From positions 248,001 to 312,000 of the forward strand of contig CAUYUJ010000336.1 of the NCBI GenBank assembly GCA_963575745.1: DNA of 64,000 nucleotides, in the 5' to 3' direction. The DNA comes from Prorocentrum cordatum (lineage: Eukaryota > Sar > Dinophyceae > Prorocentrales > Prorocentraceae). The position numbers and the translations under genes are program-made. The notes below the pieces were generated by a model. That model searched no databases. It was not told the origin of the DNA and was given only the letters and a program-made list of their open reading frames with translations. Positions 9,610 through 20,655 of this stretch are shown here, piece after piece (the first letter of the stretch is position 1; the number at the start of each line of letters is the position of its first letter).

Positions 9610-9630
9610 CTGTAGCCATTTTGGCTCCAG
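9610..9630 (+). other. Relict spliced-leader sequence (degenerate)
   Basis: Contains GTAGCCATTTTGGCTC followed by CAG. This is the dinoflagellate spliced leader with two differences from the 22-nt consensus (T for C near the start, C for A near the end). It sits just upstream of the ORF1-like zinc-finger region at 9780, as expected if the element was copied from a trans-spliced mRNA. Confidence 0.6.
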
Positions 9631-9779
9631 GTTTTGAGATTTCTTCCGGAATATGTGGGTACCGCTGGTCCGCGGGAGTGCCAACGCCTTTTGCTTGCCC
9701 TCCTTTTTTCTTGGCCCTGGCGGGGAGCTGCGCGCTGCCGCCTCTTCATCACGACTTCCCCTCGCCTGCTGGCGTGGGT

Positions 9780-10614
9780 CCTCCCAGTCGAGCTACGGGT
9801 TCCAAGCAGAGACGCGCCGCGCAGGCCGAACCTTGGCACTGTAAGTGGTGCAAATGCAAACCGACGGACTCTCCATGGATCAACAAGGCTGATCACGAGT
9901 GGTGTCCGCAGCGTGGCCTTCCCAAGGGTACTGCGTTCAAAGGCGTTCCTTTTCCTTCTCCCAGCGTTCCCGTTCGCCAGTCGGCGTCCATGATTTTTGT
10001 GCGTGCGTCTAAGCTTGCCAAGCACTTCGACGAACTCAAGAAAAATATGGCAGGAGAAGAAGCAGATGGCAGGTCTGGCGCTGTCGGGAGGCAAACTGGC
10101 CAAATGGGAGCGCTACCGGTGGAGGGGGCGGTCCTTCCACACCTTAGAGCAAGCGTCAGCGAGCTGACGGTGACAAGCACCAGCGTATTGCCGACAATGG
10201 GAAGATCCTCTCCGCTATAGGGCCCAAGGACGGTGAAGTGCGTGTCAAGTTCGTCGGGGCACCGGATCGGTTTCAATCTGAATTCTAGTCGGGAATGCCG
10301 TTCGAAGCATAAACACGCGGCCTCAGCAAGCTGATCAAGGTCGCCAAGACCACAACAACCAACTGCTCAGCTACGGATGAAGCCGCCTTGTTGGCGCTTG
10401 ACAAGGCACATCAATCACTCGAGCAAGCTGAAGCTGACGAGACCATCTCTAAGCAAATCATGATTCTGGCCAGTGCGCAGCTAGGCGGTAGGCAAATGGC
10501 GATGTCACCATTGCGGGGGATTGGCCTGGATTTCGACAACTCTCAATGCCTTGCTTACGCACCGAGAGACTCGGGTTCGCTTGCCGTCCCCGATCTAACG
10601 ACGCCCGCATGACC
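9780..10614 (+). pseudogene. LINE ORF1-like protein: zinc finger and coiled coil
   Basis: One frame reads RATGSKQRRAAQAEPWHCKW, then CKCKPTDSPWINKADHEWC: a C-x2-C ... H-x2-C knuckle preceded by Trp, a layout I associate with ORF1 (RNA-binding) proteins of dinoflagellate LINEs. It continues through KLAKHFDELKKNMAGEE to a stop at 10218. After frame changes there is a helical, heptad-like segment LLALDKAHQSLEQAEADETI (10388 onward) ending at 10612. No ATG could be assigned as the start. The relict spliced leader 150 bp upstream supports a retrotransposon origin. It may be the 5' part of the same plus-strand LINE whose 3' part is at 13076-14328 and 20876-21106, but the RT region between them is missing. 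Confidence 0.45.
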
Positions 10615-11449
10615 CGTTGTTTTGTTCGGCGGCAGTGAAGGTTGCTTTGGGCGCGGCCGACAAGGCCCAGGAGGCCCAGGAGTTCCAGGACCGCCCAGCC
10701 CCCCCCCGCCTCCCGAGCCACCTCCCTTTGCTGACCTCGGGCGCGACGTTTACTCTGTTTGGCCCGCACATGCGCGCCGCCGCCGCGACGCCGCGCGCGG
10801 TGCCCTAGGAGGCGCGCGCAAGTTACTTGCGCGCAGTTTGGGGCCCGCTAAGGTCGCGCCCACGCTCGCGAACGGGGAATGGGTGCCAGACGTCTCGAGC
10901 AGGGTATCCGCCCCACGACAGGCGTGAAGATCATCGTGCTTGCCCCTGGCGAGTGCGAAGATTCCGGTGTTGCTTCTCATCCTGGACTTGTTGCGCCCCA
11001 TCCCGCGTCTCCCCCGTCGGTCGCCCAGCCCCCGCCCTTTTCCCCCCCGCCGAGTGTTATTTGTGTGTGCCTCGTGCAGCGGGTGGTGTCCATGAAGGCG
11101 CCGCGGGCGACGCGGTCAGGTGGGGCCCCTTTATGTTCCTCGGCTCGATGCGTTGGCATTTGTCCCGAGCTCTTCCCGAACTGGACCTCTCACTTCCGCT
11201 TCGGCGGTTGCGGGGGGCGCATCGGTTTGCGCCCCCTGTTCATTTCCATCCACCGTACATGTGCCCCAACGTCATGTCACTTGAAGTGCCCCTCTGCCGC
11301 CTCTGTTCCCCATGTCCCTTTAAGTTGTCCCCCATCGTTTCCTCGTCCTCGTTGCAGGGAGTTTCATTGCAGGAACTTCACGCCTGGCTGATCCCCACCC
11401 GCAATTGCACATTGCTCCATAAGAGCGAGGCCACAGCCCAGCGATGCAC
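10615..11449. other. Unassigned stretch
   Basis: Proline-rich and low-similarity open frames only. The endonuclease and RT of the plus-strand LINE would be expected here or just beyond, but none of their motifs can be found in any frame. Confidence 0.5.
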
Positions 11450-12010
11450 AACAAAATTGCTTACAACTTGTTTGTTCCACAACACAGGGGGGAGTGGCCC
11501 ACAATTCGGCGCCCCAGGGTAAGAAGGTTCACGACTCGCTGGTCCACGGCGCCGAGGTCCTCCGCTTGGTTGTCCAAGGCAGGAGTTGTATTACATGTGG
11601 TTGGCCTACAGCAGTGGACAAGCCCATAACTGCTCGGTTCACTACAAGGACCACAATTTGTTTGTTCAACAACCTCGGGACGGGTCAGGGCTTGGTTACA
11701 CGTGGCAGGACGGTCCACGCCTTGCTGTTTTTAACAGCCGAACGGGTTCACAACTGCGCGGTCGACGGCAACAAACCCGCAATTTGCTAGCCCACACCAG
11801 CGGGAAGGTCCACACTCTGACGGTCTACAACAAGAAGTTCCACAGTTGGTTGGCCCGCAGCAGCCGAAGGGCCCATACATGCACGGCCCACGAAGGGAAC
11901 ACCTTGCTGTGCTAAACCAGATCGAGGGTCCACAGCGTGGCGGTCCATGGCAGGAAGATCCATGCCAAGATGGTCCTCAGCAGCGAAGTCCACGGTTTGG
12001 TGGCCATCCT
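11450..12010. repeat. Degenerate ~30-bp minisatellite (GGTCCAC-type)
   Basis: Recurrent GGTCCAC, TTGGTTGGCC and CAGCAG-CGGA words at roughly 30-base spacing, strongly diverged. Open frames across it are repeat-derived. 12011-12548 to the right holds no recognisable gene. Confidence 0.5.
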
Positions 12011-12548
12011 GAAGCAGCGCCCGCTCGGCAGTTCGTCGACGATGCTTGGGGGGCACGTGAAATTGGCCCTCGTGCCCTCAGCGCTGGGTTGCGACCTGCG
12101 TGCGGCGCTGGGCATCTTCTGCCCTTTTTCGCAGGAGAGGGCAGGGGCGTCGGGGCACCGCGGACAACGGTGCCCCGCGGCCCCAGAGTCAATTTCCTTA
12201 GCCAGTCGAGGTGATTTCCCAGCATGCGCAGGTTTGCTGTACGCGGCTCCCTGGTGGGTGATGTAAGCAGGTGGTTGGAGTGACCAGAATCCCCATACTA
12301 CAGGCTCGGCAAACATTCCTCCCTTACGCCACACCAGGGTCCCAAGAACAACCGAAAGACAAACGAAACCTTCAGCGCCGCACCCCTCCCGCCTCAGCGG
12401 ACATGTGGTCCAACGCCCCCCCCCTCCAGAAAATTCTAAACGGGCTGGCCCCTGCGGGGGTGGTCTCTGGGGTGATCCACTCCTTGAGTGCGAATTTATT
12501 GAGGAGAGTGGATGGTGGATGGAGCCTGGTTTGGGCGATTCTGCTTGG

Positions 12549-13080
12549 GACGTCCTCAAAGTTTGCCTGGTTTGGGCCCTGGCTGGGCCTGGCTGGGCGG
12601 CGCGCCCCGCCTGAGACGTCTTCAGAATTTGCCTGGTGGAGGCACTGGTTTTGCATGGTTTGGGCATGGTTTCGCTTGAGATGTCGTTGCAAGTTGCCTG
12701 GTTTGGCCCTGGTTTGGCATGGTTTGGGCCTGGTCTCGCCTGAGACGTCCTCACAATTTGCTTGGTTTGGCCCTGGTTTGGCCTGGTTTGGGCCCGGTTG
12801 GCAGTGGTTTGGCCTGGTTCCGGTTTGGTTTCGCTTGAGATGTCCTCGAATTTGTTTGGTTTGGCCTGGTTTGGGCATGGTTTCGCCTGCGACGTTCTCG
12901 CAATGTGCCTGGTTTGGCATTGGTTTGGGCCCAGCTTCGCTTAAGAAGTCCTTGCAATTTGCGTGGTTTGGCCACGGTTTGGCATGGTTTGGGCCCGTTG
13001 TTGCTTGAGACGTCCTGGCAATCGGCTTGGCTTGCGTTGGTGTTCGTCCAGTTTCGCTTGTGACGTCCTCACACAGTGGA
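12549..13080. repeat. Diverged minisatellite, about 50-95 bp per unit
   Basis: Nine GA(C/T)GTC-type words at about 12549, 12614, 12679, 12744, 12839, 12891, 12939, 13008 and 13062 head units of TTTGCCTGGTTTGGCC-like sequence. The first three intervals are all 65 bp. The plus strand codes Trp/Phe/Gly-rich peptide throughout, which I take to be a by-product. It ends at the start of the LINE zinc-finger frame. Confidence 0.75.
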
Positions 13081-14328
13081 CGTTTTACGTTGTGCTTGGT
13101 GCAGCGTGTGCCTCGGGGCTTGGGCCGGCCAAGCCGAATCATGGCCTCTCTTGGACCTTGACCTTCTCCCCAGCGAGCTGCGCGGAGAAACCTCCGAGAG
13201 GAGAAACGTCGCCGGGCACATTGACGTGCCCAGCCGCGGCGGCACGCACGGGGCCTGCCCGCTCTGCGGCCTTGGGGAAGCCACCACCGAGCACGCATGG
13301 CGTTGGTGCCCCGCCCTCGTCCTAGCATGGGCGCAGGCCAGAGCCCGAGAGCATCCCCACTCCCTGGCCACAGCCATCTGCACCCACGGGACGCACCAAC
13401 GACTTGTCTGCCGCATCCTTCATCAAGCCTCCTACCGCTACTGCTTCAACCAAGACTGCACCCCCCTTGGTGCCCAGGAGGCCGCCAGGCTCATATTGCA
13501 AGGGATCGTGGTCCCCGACTGCGACCAGCAAAGCGACAGCGACGACGACTGGCACGAGGGGCAGCCCCCCCCCCCGAGCCAGCAGAGACATCGGTGTGGG
13601 CCCCAATGCTCACGGCCTGTGACACATGCAACCCGCAGGGTGGGACTGGCCTGCGCGTCAACGGCGCCGCCAGGCCACACATGGGCCGACAAGCCGATCG
13701 AGCCGGCGGGGAGGCCCGCCGCCTCCCTGTTGCGAGTCGGAGCACCTGCTCTGGAGACCGCCTCGCGGTGCTACAGGCGACGGATTCGAGGGCCGCCTGG
13801 ATGATCACATGCCAAGGGTGGTTCCCCTGCCCCCGCACAGACCCTGACCCGTCTGCGTACTGGATCAGGAGATACTGCCGCGCCTGCGACACCCACGCAG
13901 TCACCCTGTGGGCCGGCAGATCCATGGAGCAAGGAGACGAGATTTTCGTGAGCGACTCCAAGTTTCCTTCAGCAGACGCAGCGCAGTGGCCTTACGAGGT
14001 CACGTTCGACGGAGGCGCCAGGAGCATCCTGGGAAGACCCAAGGTTGCCAGCGCAGGGGCCATCCTGTGGAAGCACGACCTCAGCAGCGGACCCCTCAGG
14101 GTGGTCGCTGCAGCGGTGGTCGCCCTCCCTGGAGACGACAGCGCGCAGGCTGCCGAGGCAGCGGGGTGCAGGGCGGGCCTCGCCCTTCTTCCCCACGTGG
14201 ACAGCCCAGTCAGGTGCGCACGGGTTGTAGGCGACAACCTCGCCGCCATACGGTACGGCGCGGGCGCCGGGCGCTACAGGAGGCCCCACCTTGCCCAACA
14301 GATGGACTACGCCCTGCGTCAAGTGACC
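13076..14328 (+). pseudogene. Plus-strand LINE ORF2 C-terminal part: RVT zinc finger and RNase H (interrupted)
   Basis: The first frame contains CPLCGLGEATTEHAWRWC (13256-13309), a C-x2-C-x8-H-x4-C finger found after the RT in many LINEs. At an 11-C run (13565-13575) coding moves one frame back and continues with cysteine-rich segments (CDTC, WFPC, YCRACDTH). RNase H then begins: EVTFDGGARS with the first Asp, DDSAQAAEAAGC with Glu, and RVVGDNLAAIRYGAG with the second Asp. The domain stops abruptly at ...ALRQVT (14328), where the minus-strand LINE is inserted, and resumes at 20876 with NGGWTLTW. RT and endonuclease are not present upstream. Confidence 0.7.
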
Positions 14329-14409
14329 AGAGCAGAGCAGAGCGCCAGAAAACGTCCCGGAAGGACGGCCCTATGAGAGCCCGGCGGGGGCGCCGGAGCG
14401 CCAGAAGGC

Positions 14410-15587
14410 TCATTCGTTGTAGTTGCCGGAGTGGAGGAAGCGACGCATGTAGTCCAAGAAGCCTTCTTCACGAGTATTCCACCATGGTAGGTTCTGGGGC
14501 AACACCCACCATTTAGAATCGTTGTCGGTGTCGACCACGTCATGTAGATAAGATACAATGTCATCATGCCAAAACTTCTTTTGCCCGCCATGTCGGCGAA
14601 AGGCTGGGCGTAGGTCGTGTGTACATGGGTCCCAACTTGCACTCAGTCGCGTCCATCTGTCGTGATCGTGGTTGGCCACACGTGCTGCGAACGCCCATTT
14701 TCGCTTGAAGTATACGTCGGTCCAATCGTCGACTCGTGCTCGTTTGGCGTGTGCCAAAGCGGTGGAGGTACTTCTCCGTATGAAGTGAACCCAAGACTCA
14801 GATCCATCGTCGTTGTCTCCGTCGGTTGCTGTTGTCGGTGCTGGTGTCGGTGTCGGTGTTGGTGCTGGTGCTGTCAGTGTTGGTGCTGTTGTCGGTGCAG
14901 GTGCTATTGTCGGTGTTGGCGCTGTTTTCGATTGGTGCTCGTGCTGGTGCTGGTGCTGTGTTCGGTGTTGGTGCTGGTGCTGTGGTCGGTGCTGGTGCTG
15001 GTGCTGGTGTCGTCGTCGTCGTCGCCGTTGGGTGTTGTTGACGGTCCTGGTGTCGGTGCTGGATTCGGTGTCGTTGACGTCGACACGTGTGCTGTTGTTG
15101 GTGTTGCAGCTGGCGCGTGCTGTCTGTCTGCTTGCTTCCAGCGTGTTCCGTCTTCCCGGCATATTGATGATCAGTCGGAGCATTTTCCGTTGTGTACGTT
15201 GTAGCGTGATGAGCATACCCTTGGTGAGTGTCCACGAAGAGCAACCGTACATAACGCATGGTGTGATCGTGCCGCTGAAGAGTCGGAGTCTGCTGTGCAA
15301 TGGGAGTTTTCTGTTGGTAAGTTCACACCGTAGTGTGTGAAACTTCGACCATCCCGCGGTGATCCTGCTTTTTTCAGCTCATGTCCGTGGAAGTCGTGGA
15401 ACGATAATTTTTTGCCCAAATATTTCGTACTCTGGTCGTTGGGTAGAATGTATATGCGTGCACCATCTAAGACGATGTGCGTAATTGTTCTGCCAGCCCT
15501 CCGGCTGACGTTGGTGAGCATATTGGTCTTGTCGGGGTGAAGTGAGAGTCCACAGCAGGATGCTTTGTTCTTCAAGTCGCGCAATAA
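14410..15587 (-). CDS. LINE ORF2: thumb and C-terminal region with His/Thr/Pro expansion
   Basis: Beyond the TGA the frame reads GLSLHPDKTNMLTN and STKYLGKKLSFHDFHGHELKK. It then breaks in a six-A run (complement of 15369-15374) and continues one frame back with SRITAGWSKFHTLRCELT, CVMYGCSSWTLTKGM and LRLIINMPGRR, a typical post-RT thumb. Residues coded by about 14820-15060 are a run of His-Gln, then Thr-Pro-Ala repeats, from an expanded GGTGCT/GGTGTC-type array. The final part, WTDVYFKRKWAFAARVANHD, DDIVSYLHDVVDTD and WWNTREEGFLDYMRRFL, ends at 14410 and looks like the C-terminal domain of such elements. Confidence 0.75.
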
Positions 15588-16560
15588 TCATGTAAGTTGG
15601 CGAAGGTTCGGGGCGTACAGCAGAACGTCGTCTGCGAAGCGTAGGTTCGTGATGCTTGCTTCTTGAGCAAAGCCGAGCTTGATGCCAAACTTTTTGCGTT
15701 GCCAGCCGGGCTTGATTTGTCGGAAGATATGCTCCAGCAGCGCATTGAACAGGAAGGAACTGAGCGGATCTCCCTGCTTCACACCCCGCTGTATGCTAAA
15801 ACTGCGACTGGAGGTGTCAGTGCGGACAGTGGCCGTCTGATCATTGTACATGTGCAGAATGAGGATGATGTACGCTTCGGGAATATGTTGCTGTCGTAGA
15901 GCGTCCCATAGGTGTTTGTGGTCCACGCAGTCGAACGCCTTCTTGAAGTCGATTGCTGACGCCCAGAGCGGTAACTGCCAACAGTGTGATTGCTCGTGCA
16001 GCATTGCCGTCGTGAAGAGGTGGTCATCCGTGCTGAAGCCTCGCCGGAAGCCAGCCTGGTCAGGGCTCTGTTGTGCGTCAAATGTGGCTTCTAGTCGATT
16101 GCAGAGGAGGCGGGACATGAGTTTGTACAGCAGTGGGATGATGGCGATCGGTCTGTAGTTTTGCGGTAGCTTGGGGTCCCCAGATTTGTATATCACCGTT
16201 ATCGTCGTTCTCTTCCATTGTGTGGGTAATGGGTGGTTTGGCTTGATAATGTCGTTGTAAAGCTGAAGTAAGTGTGATTCAATGGCGGTTCCCCCCGCTT
16301 TGAGAAGTTCGGCTGTGAGTCCTGCAGTGTCGCTGCACTCGCCGTTTTTCAGTTGCTTGATTGCGTGTCGGAGCTCTTTTGGTGTGAGTGGTGGTATGCT
16401 CGAGTCTGTTGCCGTGTCGGTGTTGCTAGAAATGTCGCTGTCGTTCTGCGGTGTTTTATAGAGTTGCTCGTAAAAGGTGGCGAAGACGTCTGCGATGCTC
16501 TGTCTGCCAGTTGTTTCGTCGCCGTTTGTGGTTGTCATTGACGCGATCATGTCTTTTTCT
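15588..16560 (-). CDS. LINE ORF2: reverse transcriptase domain
   Basis: Reads EKDMIASMTTTNGDETTG and FYEQLYK (RT lead-in), then KNGECSDTAGLTAELLKAGG, YRPIAIIPLLYKLMSRLL, SAIDFKKAFDCVDH (motif A Asp), GVKQGDPLSSFLFNALLE (motif B) and LRFADDVLLYAP (motif C, FADD at 15627-15638). All fingers and palm motifs are present in the order of non-LTR retrotransposon RTs. Upstream it joins the endonuclease by a one-base backward shift at an A run. Downstream a single TGA (complement of 15588-15590) interrupts the frame, which continues with LLRDLKNKASCCGLSLHPDKTN, the expected motif D. The TGA is one transition away from CGA (Arg). Confidence 0.85.
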
Positions 16561-19545
16561 CTTGGACGTTTTCGTGCCCGCGATTCTCTTGAGGTCTTTG
16601 AACTGGCACACAATGGTTTCAATCATGGCGTTTTCCCGGACACGCTTGATGGTTCGAAGCTGTTTCAAAATGCTCAGTGTACTCCTGGTGGTTGTGTCGG
16701 CATGCGGTGTGCTGCGCCGTCGGTCAATGAGGTCGCGCAGCTTATTGTTTGATGGGACGTCGTCTTCGTGTGCTTGGTGTCGCGGTGAACTGTCGTGGTA
16801 CTCATGGTAGTCGCCGTGAGCTTGGACAAGGGCTTTGGTGATGTGATTGTTCCTGTCGTCAGTGCTGGCTGCGACGTCGTGGGCGTCGAGTCTGTGCTGT
16901 AGGTAGTGTTGGTACAGTGGATCGGCAGCAGGTGGGCGCGTAGACCGATGATTGGATCGTTTTGTTCGTTTCTTCCGCTTCTTCTCCGGCGTGGCGTCGA
17001 AAACAAGCCTCATACATACCGCTTGATGGTCGGACCTGAGGTCTGGAATAGCTGTTGCAAACGAGTCATGCACCTGGTTGCGACGATATTTGTCGATGAG
17101 TATGTAGTCAATCTGTGTTTGGGTATGGTTTTCCCCATTGCTGGTATAAGGGAAGATGTTGCGATCATGCTTGTAGAACAACGTGTTGGTGATAAGCATC
17201 TTCTGTGAAGTTGTCCATTCTCGTAGCCACGTCCCACGTGTGTTGCACGCTCCGATTCCGTGTGGGCCAATTGTGAGTCTCCGGCCTCTGTTGGCATTCT
17301 CTTCCTCGTCCGCGTTGATGGGGTGTTTGCCAACCTGTGCGTTGAAGTCTCCAGTGATGATTGTGGTGCGCTTCTGCTTGGCGGCTTCGTCGTGGAGCGC
17401 GGTCAGGACGTCGTACATCTGCTGGACGTGAGCGTCGGGGTACCTGCAGTGTGGGAAATAAGCCGTCGCAACTCTCACCTTGCAGGCGGATGTGTCGAGG
17501 TCGATGTAGGCGATGCGCTCGCTGATGCGTGTGAAGCATGTGATGCTGTGCACGTGCCGTCGGTGGATAAGAAATGCTACGCCTCTTGATGTGGTGGTGT
17601 GGCCCGCTGCCGCAAATACGTGGGAACCCAACTTCCTTGTCCACATCTCTCGTTCTGTCGTCCTCCAAGTTTCATTTATTGCCACGATGTCCCATGCCAT
17701 GGTCTCCAATTCGCAAATCAGCGTGTCGATGGAGTCGTCTGTAGAGAGGCTTCCCGCGTTTTTGTGGATGACGGTGAACTGGAAGCGACTGGAGTCGGCG
17801 CATTGGTTTCCGAGATTTTGTTGAAGCTGTCTTTGCTCTTGTCGCACTGTCAGTCTGGCAGAAGAGCTGGAGTCGGAACCTTCCAACCTGGATGCTGGTG
17901 TCGTGCATCGCCGGCGCAAGATGCATGCTGGGAGGTCGCCAGAAACGTCGCTGTAGGCACGTCTTCCTCCTCCTCTTCCTCTTCCACCTTCCCCACTGTT
18001 GGGTAAGACGTTTGTTTGGGCTGCGCCAGACGTTGTACAGCTGGTTGTTGAAGGCTGGATGTCAGCGTGTTGAGCTGCTGGGAGCTGGAGGTCAATAGGT
18101 AGAGGTGGGAGTGGAGAGTCGAAAGCTGGTCGTCGAGGGTCAGAGTGCACTGGTGGAAGCTGTAGGTCGATAGGTGGAGGCGGGAGTGGAGAGTCGGAGG
18201 CTAGACGTTGAGGGTCGGAGCGATATGGTGGAAGCTGTAGGTCGATGGGCGGAGGTGGGAGTGGAGAGTCGGAAAGTGGACGTTGAGGGTCAGAGTGAAC
18301 TGGTGGAAGCTGTAGGTCAATAGGTGGAGGTGGGGGTGGAGAGTCGAAAGCCAGACGTTGAGGGTCAAAGTGAATTGGTGGAGGCTGTAGGTCGATGGGC
18401 GGAGGTGGGGGTGGAGAGTCGAAAGTTGGACGTTGAGGGTCAGAGTGAACTGGTGGAAGCTGTAGGTCGATAGGTGGAGGTGGGATTGGAGAGTCGAAAG
18501 CTGGATGTTGAGGGCCAGAGTGAACTTTTGGAGGCTGTAGGTCGATGGGCGGAGGTGGGAGTAAAGAATCGAAAGGTGGACGTTGAGGGTAAGAGTGAAC
18601 TGGTGGAAGCTGTAGGTCGATAGGTGGAGGTGGGAGTGGAGAATCGAAAGCTGGATGTTGAGGGTCAGAGCGACCTGGTGGAAGCTGTAGGTCGATGGGT
18701 GGAGGTGGGGGTGGAGAGTCGAAAGTTGGACGTTGAGGGTCAGAGTGAACTGGTGGAAGCTGTAGGTCGATAGGTGGAGGTGGGATTGGAGAGTCGAAAG
18801 CTGGATGTTGAGGGTCTGAGTGAACTGGTGGAAGCTGTAGGTCGATAGGTGGAGGTGGGAGTGGAGAGTCGAAAGCAGGACTGTGAGGGTCAGAGTGAGC
18901 TGATGGAGGCTGTAGGTCGAAGGTTGGAGGTGGAGAGTCGGATGATGGAGGGTGGAGGTCGGAGTGTTGTGCTGGTGTAAGCTTGAGGTCGATAGCCTCG
19001 AGCGCACGGTCACCACCTCCAAAGCCTGTCCCGGAAGAGCTGGTCGCTGGGATACTGTCAGAACCGGTAGGTTTGCCCAAATCCAACGCATCACCTGCAT
19101 AGAAAAATGAGTGGGGAGAAAGTTGTTCCATAGGCGGCCGCTCCACACTGTCGGAACTGGGGTGTGCGGAACTGGGGTTGGGAACAGGAGTCGGCATGAT
19201 GATAATCTCTCTGTCGCGGAAGACGTGCGGAGTCCGAAGCCAGATCGTGCTCTCGACGGTGGAGTCGACGCGGTTGGAGCCTGAGTGATCGTAGTCGGCG
19301 ATGTTAGAGGATGATGAAAATGTAGACGCCGATGGCAAACAAAATTGGGAGAAACGATGTCCGGGGTCGGAGGGCGGAGGTGGAATGCTGGAGCCGAAGG
19401 GATGACGCATTGGAGGGATGCAGGTAGCTTTGCCCCGAAGCCCAGTGACGTCGTCGCGGTAGCTGTAGGTAGGGAAATGTTTGCGTTCGTCGATGGTGTC
19501 GGCTCTGGTGCTGATCCGCGGCTCCACCAGCACCAGCCGGACATC
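16540..19545 (-). CDS. LINE ORF2, first part: proline-rich repeats and endonuclease
   Basis: Directly after the ORF1 TAG the same frame stays open for about 1000 codons. There is no ATG until about 19409; an earlier GTG lies at 19531. Residues ~200-490 hold eleven 25-residue repeats of the type DSPLPPPPIDLQLPPVHS. From about residue 584 comes an apurinic/apyrimidinic-type endonuclease: VIHKNAGSLSTDD, DIVAINETW (catalytic Glu), VATAYFPHC, IITGDFNAQVG and DLRSDHQAVCM (SDH). It nicks target DNA for target-primed reverse transcription. Coding leaves this frame in a five-A run (complement of 16554-16558), after which the RT is read one frame back. The proline-rich region lies N-terminal to the nuclease, which is unusual in length. 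Confidence 0.8.
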
Positions 19546-20655
19546 CTACTTTGACTCCGCTCCCTTTGATCTGCCTTTCGGGTTGCCCTTCATGCCCGTG
19601 GCAGCCCGCGCCAATAGTGTGTCACATGTTTCCGTAAGCTCTTGAAGTTGAGAATGGTTGTGTAATTCGTGCCATGTCTTCCAAGTTTCTGCCCAATCTC
19701 GCTTCAAGCTATTGCCATCTACGGTTATGGTGAGAGCGAGCTCCCCTCCCACATGCACCTGATAAGGATTATCGTCCGTAACTCTGATGGTGTACGGAAG
19801 CTGCATCGTCTCCTTCAGCATGTACTTCACGCCGAAGCAGAAGTTCCGGGTGGCTCGGTCCGTTGGTGCCCGATCTGGTGTAGCCCACACATTTTTGCCA
19901 CCGCATGTCAGTTTCATGCTCCTGATGAGAGCAACTGCCGTGTCGCGGTCCAGCATCGAGTCGAATTCAGCAAACAAAATATGATTCGTGTCGCCTTTTG
20001 TGTAGATGTTGCGTGCGATAGGGCCGTCGTTCGTCCCAAGTTTTCCCTGTATCCATTCTGCGGCTGTGTTGTTCATGTCAAAATTCTCTAGGTTCCCGAA
20101 TACAGCGGTGACCGCGCGTTTTCCGTGGACGTGGTAGGCGGTCGCTGATGCGGTAGTGTTGCCAGGTGGTCTTGGGAACCCTTTCCCACGTACGTTGGCC
20201 ACCTCGCGCTCTAGCTCATTCAGCTTTTCCCCGATCGTGGAAGTCATGCTGGGGGCTGCTTCCAATGTTGCCGGTAAAGGTCTTGAAGTTGCTTGTTTAG
20301 CTTCAACGGCTGCCATACGCGAGGTGAGGTCGTCAATCGATGCTTGTAGTGGTTTCAAGTCTGCGTGCGATACTCCGTGCTTCTTGATCGCGGTAATGAC
20401 GGTCTTGATCGGCTCCAGCTGCTCTTGTAGCATGCGTGACAAAACACCTGCCGTCAAGGGCGTATTGTCCTCAGCTGCGAGACGTTGTTGAAATAATGCC
20501 TGCTGTTGTTTGTTGCCATCGTCCGCACTTCTGACGCCATCTGCGGCAATTCCAGCTGTGCTGTCCAATCCGTCCATCTCGTGCAACGGGCTGTTGATCC
20601 TCTGTTGCTTTGCCTCAGGCCGCGTTGGTGTACTGAGAAGATGACGTTCCGGCAT
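19546..20655 (-). CDS. LINE ORF1 protein (coiled coil, RRM-like)
   Basis: 369 residues from an ATG at 20655 to a TAG at 19546-19548. Residues ~60-170 are charged and helical with heptad character (LQEQLEPIKTVITAIKKHG, IGEKLNELEREVANVRGKG), suiting the trimerising coiled coil of LINE ORF1 proteins. Residues ~180-270 (AVTAVFGNLENFDMNN ... HILFAEFDSMLDRDTAVAL ... FCFGVKYMLKE) have the pattern of an RRM-like RNA-binding domain with RNP-type hydrophobic/aromatic strands. The tail is basic (KGNPKGRSKGAESK). It would act as the RNA chaperone of the retrotransposition particle. The frame is intact. The same frame continues after the TAG into ORF2 without a shift. The function is inferred from layout; sequence identity to a known family was not tested. 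Confidence 0.75.
   Translation of the reverse strand: MPERHLLSTPTRPEAKQQRINSPLHEMDGLDSTAGIAADGVRSADDGNKQQQALFQQRLAAEDNTPLTAGVLSRMLQEQLEPIKTVITAIKKHGVSHADLKPLQASIDDLTSRMAAVEAKQATSRPLPATLEAAPSMTSTIGEKLNELEREVANVRGKGFPRPPGNTTASATAYHVHGKRAVTAVFGNLENFDMNNTAAEWIQGKLGTNDGPIARNIYTKGDTNHILFAEFDSMLDRDTAVALIRSMKLTCGGKNVWATPDRAPTDRATRNFCFGVKYMLKETMQLPYTIRVTDDNPYQVHVGGELALTITVDGNSLKRDWAETWKTWHELHNHSQLQELTETCDTLLARAATGMKGNPKGRSKGAESK

Noticed and set aside
16540-16570. Programmed -1 frameshift heptamer in the LINE ORF2
   Set aside because: The A run here does not form a proper X-XXY-YYZ slippery heptamer in the zero frame; a missing base in the homopolymer is simpler. It is kept only as part of the homopolymer finding.
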